Shown here: positions 42,150 to 50,308 of the stretch, piece after piece
Numbering within the stretch: the first letter of the stretch is position 1
How the letters are laid out: every line of letters starts with the position of its first letter
Assembly (NCBI RefSeq): GCF_007827045.1
Contig: NZ_RPFW01000005.1
Coordinates: forward strand, 205,835 to 269,834
Source of the DNA: Trebonia kvetii
GTDB lineage: Bacteria > Actinomycetota > Actinomycetes > Streptosporangiales > Streptosporangiaceae
Direction of reading: 5' to 3'
DNA: 64,000 nucleotides
Translations under genes and position numbers: made by a program
Notes under the pieces: generated by a model
Seen by the model: the letters and a program-made list of their open reading frames with translations, nothing else
Told to the model about the DNA's origin: nothing
Database searches by the model: none

Positions 42150-43221
42150 CCGACGTACTGAGCCAGCGTGCTCTCAACCGGGCCACGCTGGCCCGCCAGA
42201 ACCTGCTCGAACGCGCGCCCGCACCCGCGATTGACATGATCGAGCACCTGGGCGGGATGCAGTCCCAGGCGCCGCTCGCCCCGTACGTGGGACTGTGGAC
42301 CCGACTCCAGGACTTCGCGCCAGACGAGCTGTCGGCGCTGACCGAGGAACGTCAGGTGGTGCGGCTGTCCCTGATGCGCAACACCGAGCACCTGGTCAGC
42401 GCCCGCGACTGCCTGGGCTGGCGCCCGCTGTTCTACCCGCTGCACGCCGCGGAGTTCCAGGCGCACTACCGCAGCGGCACTGAGGGCGTGGACCGCGACG
42501 CGCTGGTCAGGCAGGCGAAGCAGCTGCTGGAGGAGCAGCCACGTACCCGCGGCGAGCTCGCCAAGCTGCTCGCGGAACGCTGGCCAGAGGCCGATCCAGG
42601 TGTGCTGGCGTACGCGGTGACGCATCACGTCGCGCTTTGCCAGGTGCCACCACGGGGTATCTGGGGGAAGAACGGCCCCGCCGTATGGGCGCTGGTGGAG
42701 AGCTGGCTCAACGCGCCGCTTCGTCCGGTGCCAGTGGAAGCGCTGGTGGTGCGCTACCTGGGAGCGTTCGGCCCGGCGACTGTCGCGGACATTCAGGTAT
42801 GGTCCGGGCTGACCCGGCTGCGCGAGGTGGTCGAGCGCCTGCCACTGCGAACATTCCGCGGAGAGGCCGGGCAGGCGCTGCACGACCTGCCCGACGCGCC
42901 CCGGCCTGCCGAGGACATCCCCGCCCCGCCGCGGTCCTGCCCGAATACGACAACCTGCTGCTGTCGCACAAAGACCGCACCCGAGTGTTCCCCCACAACC
43001 GGCCTGTGCCGCTCCCGCCGGGCAACGGCGCAACGTCTGGCACCTTCCTGGTCGACGGCATGTGGCAAGGCACCTGGCAGATTCGCGACCGGACACTACG
43101 CATCCAGCCGTTTACCAACCTTCGGAGCGCGGACCGGGACGCGCTGCTGACCGAGGCCGCACAGTTGTGCGCCTTCATAGCTCCCCAAGTCAAGTACGAC
43201 ATAGTCCTCAGCGAACCATAG
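42146..43221 (+). pseudogene. AlkZ/YcaQ-like winged-helix protein, broken by one missing base
   Basis: GTG 42146 opens a normal HTH_42 (AlkZ-like DNA glycosylase family) chain: HLGGMQSQAPLAPYVGLW with the QSQ motif, VVRLSLMRNTEHLVSARD, YLGAFGPATVADIQVWSGL. At PAEDIPAPPR (~42934) the frame fails and the next frame continues LPEYDNLLLSHKDRTRV to a TAG/TGA-type end at 43221. Restoring one base after CCGCCGCGG gives a ~358-residue protein. Relatives unhook DNA crosslinks or alkyl lesions, which pairs well with an epoxide hydrolase. Confidence 0.75.
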
Positions 43222-43446
43222 TCACGCCGCTTCCCCGGCTTCCGCGACCCCTCGCCGGGCCACCTTCCGGCCGGGCCCGAACGGCTCATCTGCGCAGCTC
43301 GAGCGCCCTGGTCTACCGCCTGCTAGCCACGCCGATCGGCGGCTACGCGAGCTGACCGCAGAGCGGCCTGGTTACGGTATGTCATGGTCCGTATGGGGGA
43401 TCGGTGCCCGTGGGGTGTACGACGGCGGACGTGCCGAAGTCGTGGC

Positions 43447-43758
43447 TCAGGGCCCGGGCGGCGGGGTGAAGATAGCGTGGGTCCCTATGCGCCGCCAAAT
43501 GATGTGCGCCTGGCCCGGGACGCGTTCAGTTCCGTAGCTGAAGGTCGCCCGCCCGTCGCTGTCCCATGTCATCTCGAATACGCCAGGGTGCGCGGTCACG
43601 CCTTTCACACGCAGGCCTGACCGGAAGGGGCGGTCCGGGATGATGAGGTCTGGGACGAAGGCTTCCTTGATTACCTTGCGGAAGGTGGCCCGCTGCTGCG
43701 TTGTGAGGTTCTTCCAGTCCCGCTCGAAGCGGGGAAGCGTCTCAAATGTCGGCATCAC
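43447..43758 (-). CDS. RelE/ParE-superfamily toxin
   Basis: 103 residues (ATG 43758 or 43755). Compact alpha/beta toxin fold: FETLPRFERDWKNLTTQQRA, LRVKGVTAHPGVFEMTWDS, FSYGTERVPGQAHIIWRRIG. Likely a ribosome-dependent or free mRNA interferase. Overlaps the antitoxin stop by 4 bases (ATGA). Confidence 0.75.
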   Translation of the reverse strand: MMPTFETLPRFERDWKNLTTQQRATFRKVIKEAFVPDLIIPDRPFRSGLRVKGVTAHPGVFEMTWDSDGRATFSYGTERVPGQAHIIWRRIGTHAIFTPPPGP

Positions 43759-44090
43759 TCATCCGCCGCGCCGAGGCCGTCAAGGTGCGCGAACATGGCG
43801 TCGGCGGACTCGTGCACCGTTCCTCGGCCGGCAGCGATCTCGTTGTCCGCTTCCTGCTCTCCGGCCTGCCATTCCGGAGTGAAGAACCAGGCCTGGTCGG
43901 TCGGGATGGACACGAAGCCGCGGACGGTGACCGTGCCGTCATCATGCAGGGAGAACTCGACCTCATCCCCCTCGCCGATGTGCAGCGCACGCCTGATGTC
44001 TTCAGGCAGCGTCAGTTGCGCCTTGGCGCGGACCCTCGCCCTGGCGCTGACGCGGGGCTGCGGTTCGACCTTAGCGGCAGGCACTCCCAT
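43755..44090 (-). CDS. AbrB/SpoVT-fold antitoxin
   Basis: 111 residues. Swapped-hairpin AbrB domain at ~20-62: RVRAKAQLTLPEDIRRALHI and GEGDEVEFSLHDDGTVTV. The acidic helical C-terminus EWQAGEQEADNEIAAGRG would bind the toxin. An AbrB antitoxin with a RelE-fold toxin is the arrangement of PrlF/YhaV. Promoter TTGACT-N17-TAGGAG lies just upstream. Confidence 0.82.
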   Translation of the reverse strand: MGVPAAKVEPQPRVSARARVRAKAQLTLPEDIRRALHIGEGDEVEFSLHDDGTVTVRGFVSIPTDQAWFFTPEWQAGEQEADNEIAAGRGTVHESADAMFAHLDGLGAADE

Positions 44091-44114
44091 AACAGCCGTC
44101 CTTACAGTGAGACT

Positions 44115-44143
44115 CTCCTACTTTCTTACTTTACACGAGTCAA
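44115..44143 (-). promoter_or_regulatory. Promoter of the AbrB/RelE-type operon
   Basis: On the minus strand: TTGACT (44138-44143), 17 bases, TAGGAG (44115-44120), 24 bases before ATG 44090. The spacer has tandem AAGTAAGAAAGTA repeats that could be the AbrB-fold binding site. Confidence 0.5.
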
Positions 44144-44202
44144 GCGGCGGGGGTCAGCCCATCGGACGTGGGCACGACAGGTGCCCGCGCTTTCCCGGGT
44201 GC

Positions 44203-44373
44203 TCACCACGGCAGCCCAACTAGGTCTGAGATTCTGGTGGGACGTTCAACACGGGACCCAGGCTTAGCAGCTGAGCGCAGATGTTCCAGTTCTGGCATCA
44301 CCTCGCTAGCCAGCTGGTTCATGATCGGGTCGGCCAGGCCGTAGTGGATCCATTCGCTTTTCAGGGAATCGAG
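44203..44373 (-). pseudogene. C-terminal fragment resembling an ArsR-type regulator
   Basis: 56 codons after an in-frame stop, no start: EWIHYGLADPIMNQLASEVM then PELEHLRSAAKPGSR. The xxYxLADP motif and following helix look like the wing and last helix of ArsR-family repressors. The DNA-binding half is missing. Low certainty. Confidence 0.35.
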
Positions 44374-44563
44374 CTACCGCACCCTGAGCAGGGAAGTCGC
44401 GTGTCCGTTATCCGTCTGGTAGCGGCGATGGCGGAGCGCGGCTACTTCCGTCTTCGCCGACCGCGCCTCAACGAGGGCAGGAGGCTGTGGTCTCTTCGTC
44501 CGGAGTCAGGACAGACACGGACTGCCAGCACCGAAGTACTCATCATCCCGTTGACGGCAGGGC

Positions 44564-45211
44564 TCATTGCCGGTCAGTCCGGCTCAGAGGCTTGGCCGGA
44601 CAGCGCAGGACCGCGGCGGAGGCATGAGCCAGCAGCCACTGGTTCGAATCCTCCAGCGACCAGCCGAATACGTCGCGGGTACGGAGCAGGCCATCGATGC
44701 CGTAGTAGTAGGTAATGATCCGGGTTGCCAGCTGTGCGTCGACGCCGTCCCGCAAGGCGCCGATGTCTTCGAGATGGCGGCAGATCTCGGTGAGATTGTG
44801 GTTGTGCCGCTTTTGGGCGGTCGCGAGCACCGCGGCGGACTCGCCGTCGTGCGGCGCTACGTCGATCACCACCCGGATGACGTCGCCCCACTGCTTGGTG
44901 ATCTGGAGGTAGGCGGCGCTCAGGGTCTGCATCACTAGTACAGCGTCGTCGGCGGCGATTGACTCCTGGTAGGACTCGGCGACTGCCGGAGTCTGTGTCC
45001 AGCTGTCCATAAGCAATCGCAGCAGGCCTTGCTTGCCGCCGCACTGCGCGTACACCGTCGCCGGGGATACCCGGCTCAGCTTGGCGATCTGCTCGACCTT
45101 CGTCTGGAAGAAGCCGTTCTCGGCGAACAGCTGGCGCGCCGCGGCAATCACCGCGGCGCGGGTCTGGTCGGCATACTCCTCGCGACGCGGCCGGTCGGCT
45201 GGTACGTCCAT
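44564..45211 (-). CDS. TetR-family transcriptional regulator
   Basis: 215 residues. N-terminal HTH: TRAAVIAAARQLFAENGFFQ and IAKLSRVSPATVYAQCGGKQ; all-helical ligand domain follows. Divergent from the haloperoxidase-type hydrolase with a dyad at 45261-45288 in the spacer, so it most likely represses that gene and itself. Confidence 0.9.
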   Translation of the reverse strand: MDVPADRPRREEYADQTRAAVIAAARQLFAENGFFQTKVEQIAKLSRVSPATVYAQCGGKQGLLRLLMDSWTQTPAVAESYQESIAADDAVLVMQTLSAAYLQITKQWGDVIRVVIDVAPHDGESAAVLATAQKRHNHNLTEICRHLEDIGALRDGVDAQLATRIITYYYGIDGLLRTRDVFGWSLEDSNQWLLAHASAAVLRCPAKPLSRTDRQ

Positions 45212-45260
45212 GCCGACATCCTAGCCAGTCGAGTCACCCTCGGCTTGTCAGGCGAAAACC

Positions 45261-45288
45261 CTGACCGCTAGAGTTGAACTCCAGTCAG
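45261..45288. promoter_or_regulatory. Candidate TetR operator
   Basis: GAGTTGAACTC (45271-45281) is a perfect palindrome around a G, flanked by CTGAC (45261-45265) and GTCAG (45284-45288). Located between the divergent TetR and hydrolase genes, 36 bases before the hydrolase start. Confidence 0.5.
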
Positions 45289-45323
45289 AAGAGCCACTAT
45301 CCAGAGGAGCAGAGAGGCAAGCC

Positions 45324-46148
45324 ATGGCCTACTTCACGACCCGAGACGGAACTCAGATCTACTTCAAAGACTGGGGCTCCGGTCAGCCGATCGTCTTCAG
45401 CCACGGGTGGCCCCTGTCGGCTGACGACTGGGACGCCCAGATGCTTTTCTTCCTGCACCACGGCTACCGGGTGATCGCTCACGACCGGCGCGGGCACGGC
45501 CGCTCCGCACAGGTCAGCGAGGGCAACGACATGGACCACTACGCCGACGACCTCGCCGACCTGGTCCAGCACCTTGACCTGCACGACGCCATCCACATCG
45601 GGCACTCCGCCGGCGGCGGGGAGGTGGCGCGCTACCTCGGCCGCCACGGCGAGTCCCGGGTGGCGAAGGTGATCCTGGTCAGCGCGGTGACCCCGTCGGT
45701 CCTGCAAACCGACGCCAATCCGGCCGGCGTGCCCCAGGCCGCCTTCGAGGGCCTGCAAGCGGCGCTGGCGGCGAACCGCTCGGAGTTCTACCGGGCCGTG
45801 CCTTCCGGCCCGTTCTACAACTTCGACCAGCCGGGCGTGACGCCGCGAGAGCCGGTCATCGCGAACTGGTGGCGCCAGGGCATGATGGGCGGCGCGAAGG
45901 GTCAGTACGACTGCGTCTCCGAGTTCATCCGCGAGGACTACAGCGAGGACCTGAAGAAGATCACCGTGCCCGTCCTCGCCATGAACGGTGACGGCGACCA
46001 GGTCGTCCCCCACGACACTTCAGGTCCCCGGGCCGTCAAACTGGTGCAGAACGGCACGCTGAGGACCTATCCCGGCTTCCCGCACGGGATGCTGACCACG
46101 CACGCCGACGTACTCAACCCGGACATGCTGGCCTTTATCCGGTCCTGA
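45324..46148 (+). CDS. Alpha/beta hydrolase of the non-heme haloperoxidase (perhydrolase) group
   Basis: 274 residues from ATG 45324. Signatures: FKDWGSGQPIVFSHGWPLSA, HDRRGHGRS, nucleophile GHSAGGGEVARY, acid in MNGDGDQVVP and His in YPGFPHGMLTTH. Members are serine hydrolases that also form peracids. Controlled by the divergent TetR. Normal length, intact. Confidence 0.9.
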   Translation: MAYFTTRDGTQIYFKDWGSGQPIVFSHGWPLSADDWDAQMLFFLHHGYRVIAHDRRGHGRSAQVSEGNDMDHYADDLADLVQHLDLHDAIHIGHSAGGGEVARYLGRHGESRVAKVILVSAVTPSVLQTDANPAGVPQAAFEGLQAALAANRSEFYRAVPSGPFYNFDQPGVTPREPVIANWWRQGMMGGAKGQYDCVSEFIREDYSEDLKKITVPVLAMNGDGDQVVPHDTSGPRAVKLVQNGTLRTYPGFPHGMLTTHADVLNPDMLAFIRS

Positions 46149-46605
46149 GCATTCTGATGCGGGAAAGCGGGACCCCGGTGGCACCAGTCAGCGTTAACGG
46201 ATGTCCGTGACCGACCTGAAAGTGCCCCCGCGCTGCGACCGCGCACCCGCCCCGGGCGGGCGTCCTCAACGCCGAGCACGCCCGCCGCACTTCGGCGAGC
46301 CCCCCGGTGACCTGGCCGCTGACGGCCGGCGCTCTCGGCCGCGCAAGAATGTCAACCGGTGCGTTTGCCACGTGCTTCATAATGACTGTTCTGCGCGAGC
46401 TTCCGGGGAGTTCGTTATCTCCCGACCGCCGACCAGAACGGCGGATAGCGCGCCGTCATCAAACAGCACTGTCGTGTCGTCAGCGACGCATAGCCGCCAT
46501 GTGTCTGTATACGCTGGAACTGCTTGGGGGTAAGGCGCTGAGGGCGTCGTGCCCTGTCATGTAAAGGAGCCCCGGCAGCAATTCCGCGGGGCACCGTTAA
46601 GGCGC
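46149..46605. other. Intergenic region with hairpins
   Basis: About 455 bases without a clear gene. CCCGCCCCGGGCGGG (46246-46260) is a perfect palindrome 98 bases after the hydrolase stop. GCCCCG/CGGGGC arms around 46570-46595 could terminate the lsr2 transcript. A minus-strand run LTPKQFQRIQTHGGYASL near 46500 hints at a decayed AraC-type domain. Confidence 0.4.
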
Positions 46606-46938
46606 CTACGCCCCGATGGCCGACTTGTACTGCTCGACGACGTCGGCCGGGACACGGCCGCGGTCCTTGACCTCGATGCCCTGCCCCTTGGCCCACTCGC
46701 GGACCTTGGCGGTGTCGACGGCGGCGCCGCCGCGCCGGGTGCGGGCTGCGGTCTTGGCCGTGCCGCCGGCCCGCCGGGCGTGCGCGAGGTACAGCCCCAG
46801 TGTCTTGCGCAGCTCGTCGCTGTGCGCCGCGCTGAGGTCGATCTCGTATTCCGTGCCGTCCAGGCCGAAGCGGACGGTGCCGGCCGCCTCGCCGCCGTCG
46901 AGGTCATCAATCAGCAGCGTCTGAATTCTGTGAGCCAT
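46606..46938 (-). CDS. lsr2: Lsr2 nucleoid-associated protein
   Basis: 110 residues from ATG 46938 (the frame is open to 47010). N-terminal dimerisation domain MAHRIQTLLIDDLDGGEA and VRFGLDGTEYEIDLS, basic linker, C-terminal DNA-binding WAKGQGIEVKDRGRVPADVV with the RGR hook that enters the AT-rich minor groove. H-NS-like silencer of horizontally acquired DNA, so its presence beside an IS element and gene-poor DNA is notable. Probably monocistronic. Confidence 0.93.
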   Translation of the reverse strand: MAHRIQTLLIDDLDGGEAAGTVRFGLDGTEYEIDLSAAHSDELRKTLGLYLAHARRAGGTAKTAARTRRGGAAVDTAKVREWAKGQGIEVKDRGRVPADVVEQYKSAIGA

Positions 46939-47175
46939 GAAAAGACATCCTAATCCCCTCTCATGAGGGAAAGTACGCAGCCGCGCTGTGCCTAACCAGA
47001 TGCCGGCCATTCAGCCAGCCCGCGTCAGCGATTCCCGCGGTTTGCGGCGTCTCCGCCGCCCGGGCCAGATAATGAAGCACCTGATTGCGCCCGGCGGTTC
47101 TCGCGGGGTGGGCGGCGAGTCCGTCCGGGTCGTGATTCGCGCCGAGCGCAATGACTTGATCTGGGCAGGTGCTTA

Positions 47176-48929
47176 GGGCTTGCAGAGAAATAACCCGTAG
47201 CTTCCCAGGATCTGGCACATTGGCGTGGTATGGGCGATGCGGAGGGAACCCGGCAGGTGCTGGCGGCGAAGTTCCAGGCGGTCTTCCCGCACCTGGACGA
47301 GCGGCAGCGGCGGCTGGTGATGGGCGCCGAGGCGCGTTCGCTGGGCCACGGCGGTATCCGGCTGGTGGCACGGGCCGCCGGGGTCCGCGACGCCACGGTG
47401 TCGCTGGGCGTTGACGAGATGGATGCCGGCGCGGAGCCGCTGGGCCGGGTCCGGCGGCCGGGCGGGGGCCGCAAGCGGGCCGCCGACCTGGACCCGGGCC
47501 TGCTCCCGGCGCTGCTGGCCCTGGTAGAGCCGGACGAACGCGGCGACCCGATGTCGCCGCTGCGGTGGACGACGAAGTCCACCCGCAACCTGGCGGGCGA
47601 GCTGACCCGCCAGGGCCACCGGGTCGGCGCCGACACCGTCGGGGACCTGCTGCGGGCCGAGGGGTTCAGCCTGCAGGGCAACGCCAAGGCCCTCGAGGGC
47701 CAGCGGCACCCGGACCGGGACGCGCAGTTCCGGTATATAAACGAGCAGGTCAAGGCGCACCAGGACGCCGCCGACCCGGTGATCAGCGTGGACACCAAGA
47801 AGAAGGAACTGGTCGGCCAGTTCGCCAACGCGGGCAGGGAGTGGCGCCCCGGCGGGCAGCCAGTCCTGGTGAACAGCCACGACTTCCCCCAGGACAGCTC
47901 GGGCAAGGCCGTGCCCTACGGGATCTACGACATCGCCGGCAACTCCGGCTGGGTCAGCGTCGGCACCGACCACGACACCGCCGCGTTCGCCGTGGAGTCG
48001 GTCCGCCGCTGGTGGAACGCCGCCGGCCGGGACGAGTACCCGCAGGCCCGGCGGCTGCTGGTCACCGCCGACGCGGGCGGCTCCAACGGCTACCGCACCC
48101 GCGCCTGGAAAGCAGAGCTCGCCGCCCTGGCCGCCGAGACCGGGCTGGAGATCACCGTCTGCCACTTCCCGCCAGGGACGTCGAAGTGGAACAAGATCGA
48201 GCACCGCCTGTTCTCCCACATCACCATGAACTGGCGGGGACGGCCGCTGACCAGCCACGAGGTCATCGTGCAGGCCATCGCCGCGACCACCACCCGCACC
48301 GGGCTGCGGGTCCGCGCCGAACTGGACGACAGCACCTACGAAACCGGCGTCACGGTCAGCGGCCGGCAGATGGACGCCCTGCCCCTGACCCGCCACGACT
48401 GGCACGGCGACTGGAACTACACCCTCCGCGCCGAGCCCTACGACCAGGACGCCGGCGCCCCCGACCCGTTCGACCAGCCCAGCCCCGACCTGGCCTGGCT
48501 CTGCCACCCGGCGCTGACCGGGCTGCCGGCCGCCGAGTGGGGCGCCCTGACCGCCACGCTGATGACGCTGCACGACCAGCAGCGGGAGGCCAGCCTGGAC
48601 AAGCGCCGCGGCCACCGCCCCCGCATCAAGGCAGGCCAGGGAACCGGCCGCCGCCCCGTCCTCACCCTGGCCGACCGGCTCCTGGCCACCATCCTGCACT
48701 ACCGCCTGGCCCTGCCCCAGGTCGCCATCGCAGCCCTGTTCGGAGTCCGGCCCGAGACGGTCAACAAGCGTATCCGCGACATCCGCCAGCTCCTGGACCA
48801 GGCCGGACACACCATCCAGCCCGGCCCGCACCGCCTCGCCAGCCTCGACGATCTCCACCAGCTCGCAATATCGATAGGCATCACTACCCAGCCAGAGATC
48901 AAGACGGCGTGTTAATGATCTGCAAGCCC
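47176..48929 (+). mobile_element. ISAzo13-family insertion sequence, complete
   Basis: 1754 bp bounded by inverted repeats GGGCTTGCAGA (47176-47186) and TCTGCAAGCCC (48919-48929), with further similarity inside (TAACnCG). Both ends are flanked by TTA (47173-47175 and 48930-48932), compatible with a 3-bp target duplication. One full-length transposase gene. It lies 165-240 bases upstream of lsr2 and directly before a VOC gene fragment. Confidence 0.85.
47230..48915 (+). CDS. ISAzo13-family transposase
   Basis: 561 residues, intact. N-terminal helical DNA-binding part (RLVMGAEARSLGHGGIRLVA), then an IS630-related DDE catalytic core: VISVDTKKKELVGQFANAG (first Asp), LLVTADAGGSNGYRTRAWK (second Asp) and FPPGTSKWNKIEHRLFSHIT (Glu). 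The C-terminal part GVRPETVNKRIRDIRQLLDQ is another HTH. All three acids are present, so it may be active. Confidence 0.92.
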   Translation: MGDAEGTRQVLAAKFQAVFPHLDERQRRLVMGAEARSLGHGGIRLVARAAGVRDATVSLGVDEMDAGAEPLGRVRRPGGGRKRAADLDPGLLPALLALVEPDERGDPMSPLRWTTKSTRNLAGELTRQGHRVGADTVGDLLRAEGFSLQGNAKALEGQRHPDRDAQFRYINEQVKAHQDAADPVISVDTKKKELVGQFANAGREWRPGGQPVLVNSHDFPQDSSGKAVPYGIYDIAGNSGWVSVGTDHDTAAFAVESVRRWWNAAGRDEYPQARRLLVTADAGGSNGYRTRAWKAELAALAAETGLEITVCHFPPGTSKWNKIEHRLFSHITMNWRGRPLTSHEVIVQAIAATTTRTGLRVRAELDDSTYETGVTVSGRQMDALPLTRHDWHGDWNYTLRAEPYDQDAGAPDPFDQPSPDLAWLCHPALTGLPAAEWGALTATLMTLHDQQREASLDKRRGHRPRIKAGQGTGRRPVLTLADRLLATILHYRLALPQVAIAALFGVRPETVNKRIRDIRQLLDQAGHTIQPGPHRLASLDDLHQLAISIGITTQPEIKTAC

Positions 48930-48934
48930 TTAAC

Positions 48935-49009
48935 ATGCGCACCTTGCACGTCGGCCTGCGGGTCAGCGACCTGCAGCGGTCACTCGAGTTTTACCAGGCC
49001 GCCGGTTAG
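48935..49009 (+). pseudogene. N-terminal fragment of a VOC/glyoxalase gene
   Basis: ATG 48935 opens MRTLHVGLRVSDLQRSLEFY, the first strand and helix of a VOC protein, then stops with TAG after 24 codons. It begins 3 bases beyond the IS right target repeat. The rest of the gene is gone; the next gene starts 10 bases later. Confidence 0.6.
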
Positions 49010-49018
49010 GGTGCACTG

Positions 49019-49987
49019 GTGAAGGTCGTGATTGCGGGCGGGACGGGGCAGGTGGGCAGCGCGCTGGGGCGGGCGCTGCGGAGCGGCGGGCACGAGGTCG
49101 TGGTGCTCACGCGGCGGGCCGCCGGGCAGGGGCAGGTCTGCTGGGACGGGGAGCGGCTGGGGCCGTGGGCACGCGAGGTGGACGGCAGCGACGTCGTCAT
49201 CAACCTCGCCGGGCGCAGCGTCAGCTGCCGTTACACCAAGGAGAACCTGACCGCGATGATGCGCTCGCGGGTGCGCTCTGCGCGTGTGGTGGGCCAGGCC
49301 ATCGCGGCCGCGGGCCGCCCGCCGCGCGCCTGGCTGCAGATGAGCACCGCGACCATTTACGCGCACACCAGCGGGCCGCCCAACGACGACGTCACGGGCG
49401 TGATCGGCGGCCAGGAGGAAGGCGTCCCCGGTTACTGGGCGTTCAGCGTTGACATCGCCCAGGCGTGGGAGCGGGAGCTGGATGCGGCGCCGGTGCCGCT
49501 GACCCGCAAGGTCGCGCTGCGCGCCGCCATGGTGATGACCCCGGACAGGGGCGGGGTGTTCGACGTGCTGTCGCGCATGGCGCGCCTGGGACTGGGCGGC
49601 CCGGTCGCCGGCGGCGCGCAGTACGTGTCGTGGATCCACGAGGACGACTTCACCGCTGCGGTCAGTTTCATCATTGACCACGACATCCTGGCCGGGCCAG
49701 TCAACCTCGCCTCCCCCGGGCCAGTGCCGCAGCGTGACTTCATGCGGGAGCTGCGGGCTGCCTGGGGCGTCCCCGTCGGGCTTCCGGCCACCCGGTGGAT
49801 GGCGGAGCTCGGCGCGCTCGCGATGCGCTCCGACACCGAGCTCCTGCTCAAGAGCCGGCGAGTCGTCCCCGGTCTGCTGCCCACGGCGGGATTCGAGTTC
49901 CGGCACCGCACCTGGCCGGAGGCCGCCCGTGACCTGGTCCGGCGCGCGAGAGGCCGGGACGAGGCAAGATCACGAAGCAGCCGGTAA
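49019..49987 (+). CDS. TIGR01777-type NAD-dependent epimerase/dehydratase family protein
   Basis: 322 residues from GTG 49019. Extended SDR fold: KVVIAGGTGQVGSALGRALR, DVVINLAGRSVSCRYTKENL, WLQMSTATIYAHT, YWAFSVDIAQAWERE, and the family-specific C-terminal LGALAMRSDTELLLKSRRVV. Function of the family is poorly defined (cell-division inhibitor SulA-like in older names). Single gene behind the IS. Confidence 0.88.
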   Translation: MKVVIAGGTGQVGSALGRALRSGGHEVVVLTRRAAGQGQVCWDGERLGPWAREVDGSDVVINLAGRSVSCRYTKENLTAMMRSRVRSARVVGQAIAAAGRPPRAWLQMSTATIYAHTSGPPNDDVTGVIGGQEEGVPGYWAFSVDIAQAWERELDAAPVPLTRKVALRAAMVMTPDRGGVFDVLSRMARLGLGGPVAGGAQYVSWIHEDDFTAAVSFIIDHDILAGPVNLASPGPVPQRDFMRELRAAWGVPVGLPATRWMAELGALAMRSDTELLLKSRRVVPGLLPTAGFEFRHRTWPEAARDLVRRARGRDEARSRSSR

Positions 49988-50006
49988 CCAGCAAAGACAG
50001 GCGTCC

Positions 50007-50029
50007 GATATCGCCGATTTTGCGCGGCT
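50007..50029. repeat. 23-nt segment repeated at 36738-36760
   Basis: GATATCGCCGATTTTGCGCG(GCT) matches the 36.7 kb copy at 21 of 23 positions, same strand. It lies 20 bases after the epimerase stop. Confidence 0.5.
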
Positions 50030-50086
50030 TGTAGATGGTCGGGTTGCCGCTTTTGGGTGACATGGAACGCCCAGTTATGAGGGTCC

Positions 50087-50206
50087 GTGACGGAGGAAGC
50101 CTCGCCCGCTTTGCCGGTTTTGGAGACGTCCCGGGTGCGCTGGGTGATCCGGCGGCGATCGGCCGCTGTGGCCCGCGGCCCGCTGGCTGAGGCGGTCACC
50201 GTCTGA
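50087..50206 (+). CDS. Possible 39-residue small protein
   Basis: GTG 50087 to TGA 50206 gives a short basic peptide (VRWVIRRRSAAVARGPLAE). Codon bias is moderate and no ribosome site is clear. It may be a remnant or non-coding. The remaining ~100 bases up to the sigma factor hold nothing recognisable. Confidence 0.2.
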   Translation: MTEEASPALPVLETSRVRWVIRRRSAAVARGPLAEAVTV

Positions 50207-50308
50207 CGGCTGCCGTACGGTTGGCCCTTCACGATCGCGGCCTGGCCGGGCAGGAACCGGGTGGTGAGCGCCTGGGTGCCGGCCCGTGGCAGGGGCCGGC
50301 CGCGCTGG

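Noticed and set aside
44277..44296. Repeat block-1 look-alike CAGATGTTCCAGTTCTGG
   Set aside because: No block 2 at the expected distance, and the sequence lies in a coding-like minus-strand fragment.
44281..44715. 144-codon plus-strand open frame
   Set aside because: Overlaps the TetR gene end and lies opposite a more protein-like ArsR-type fragment; no ribosome site.
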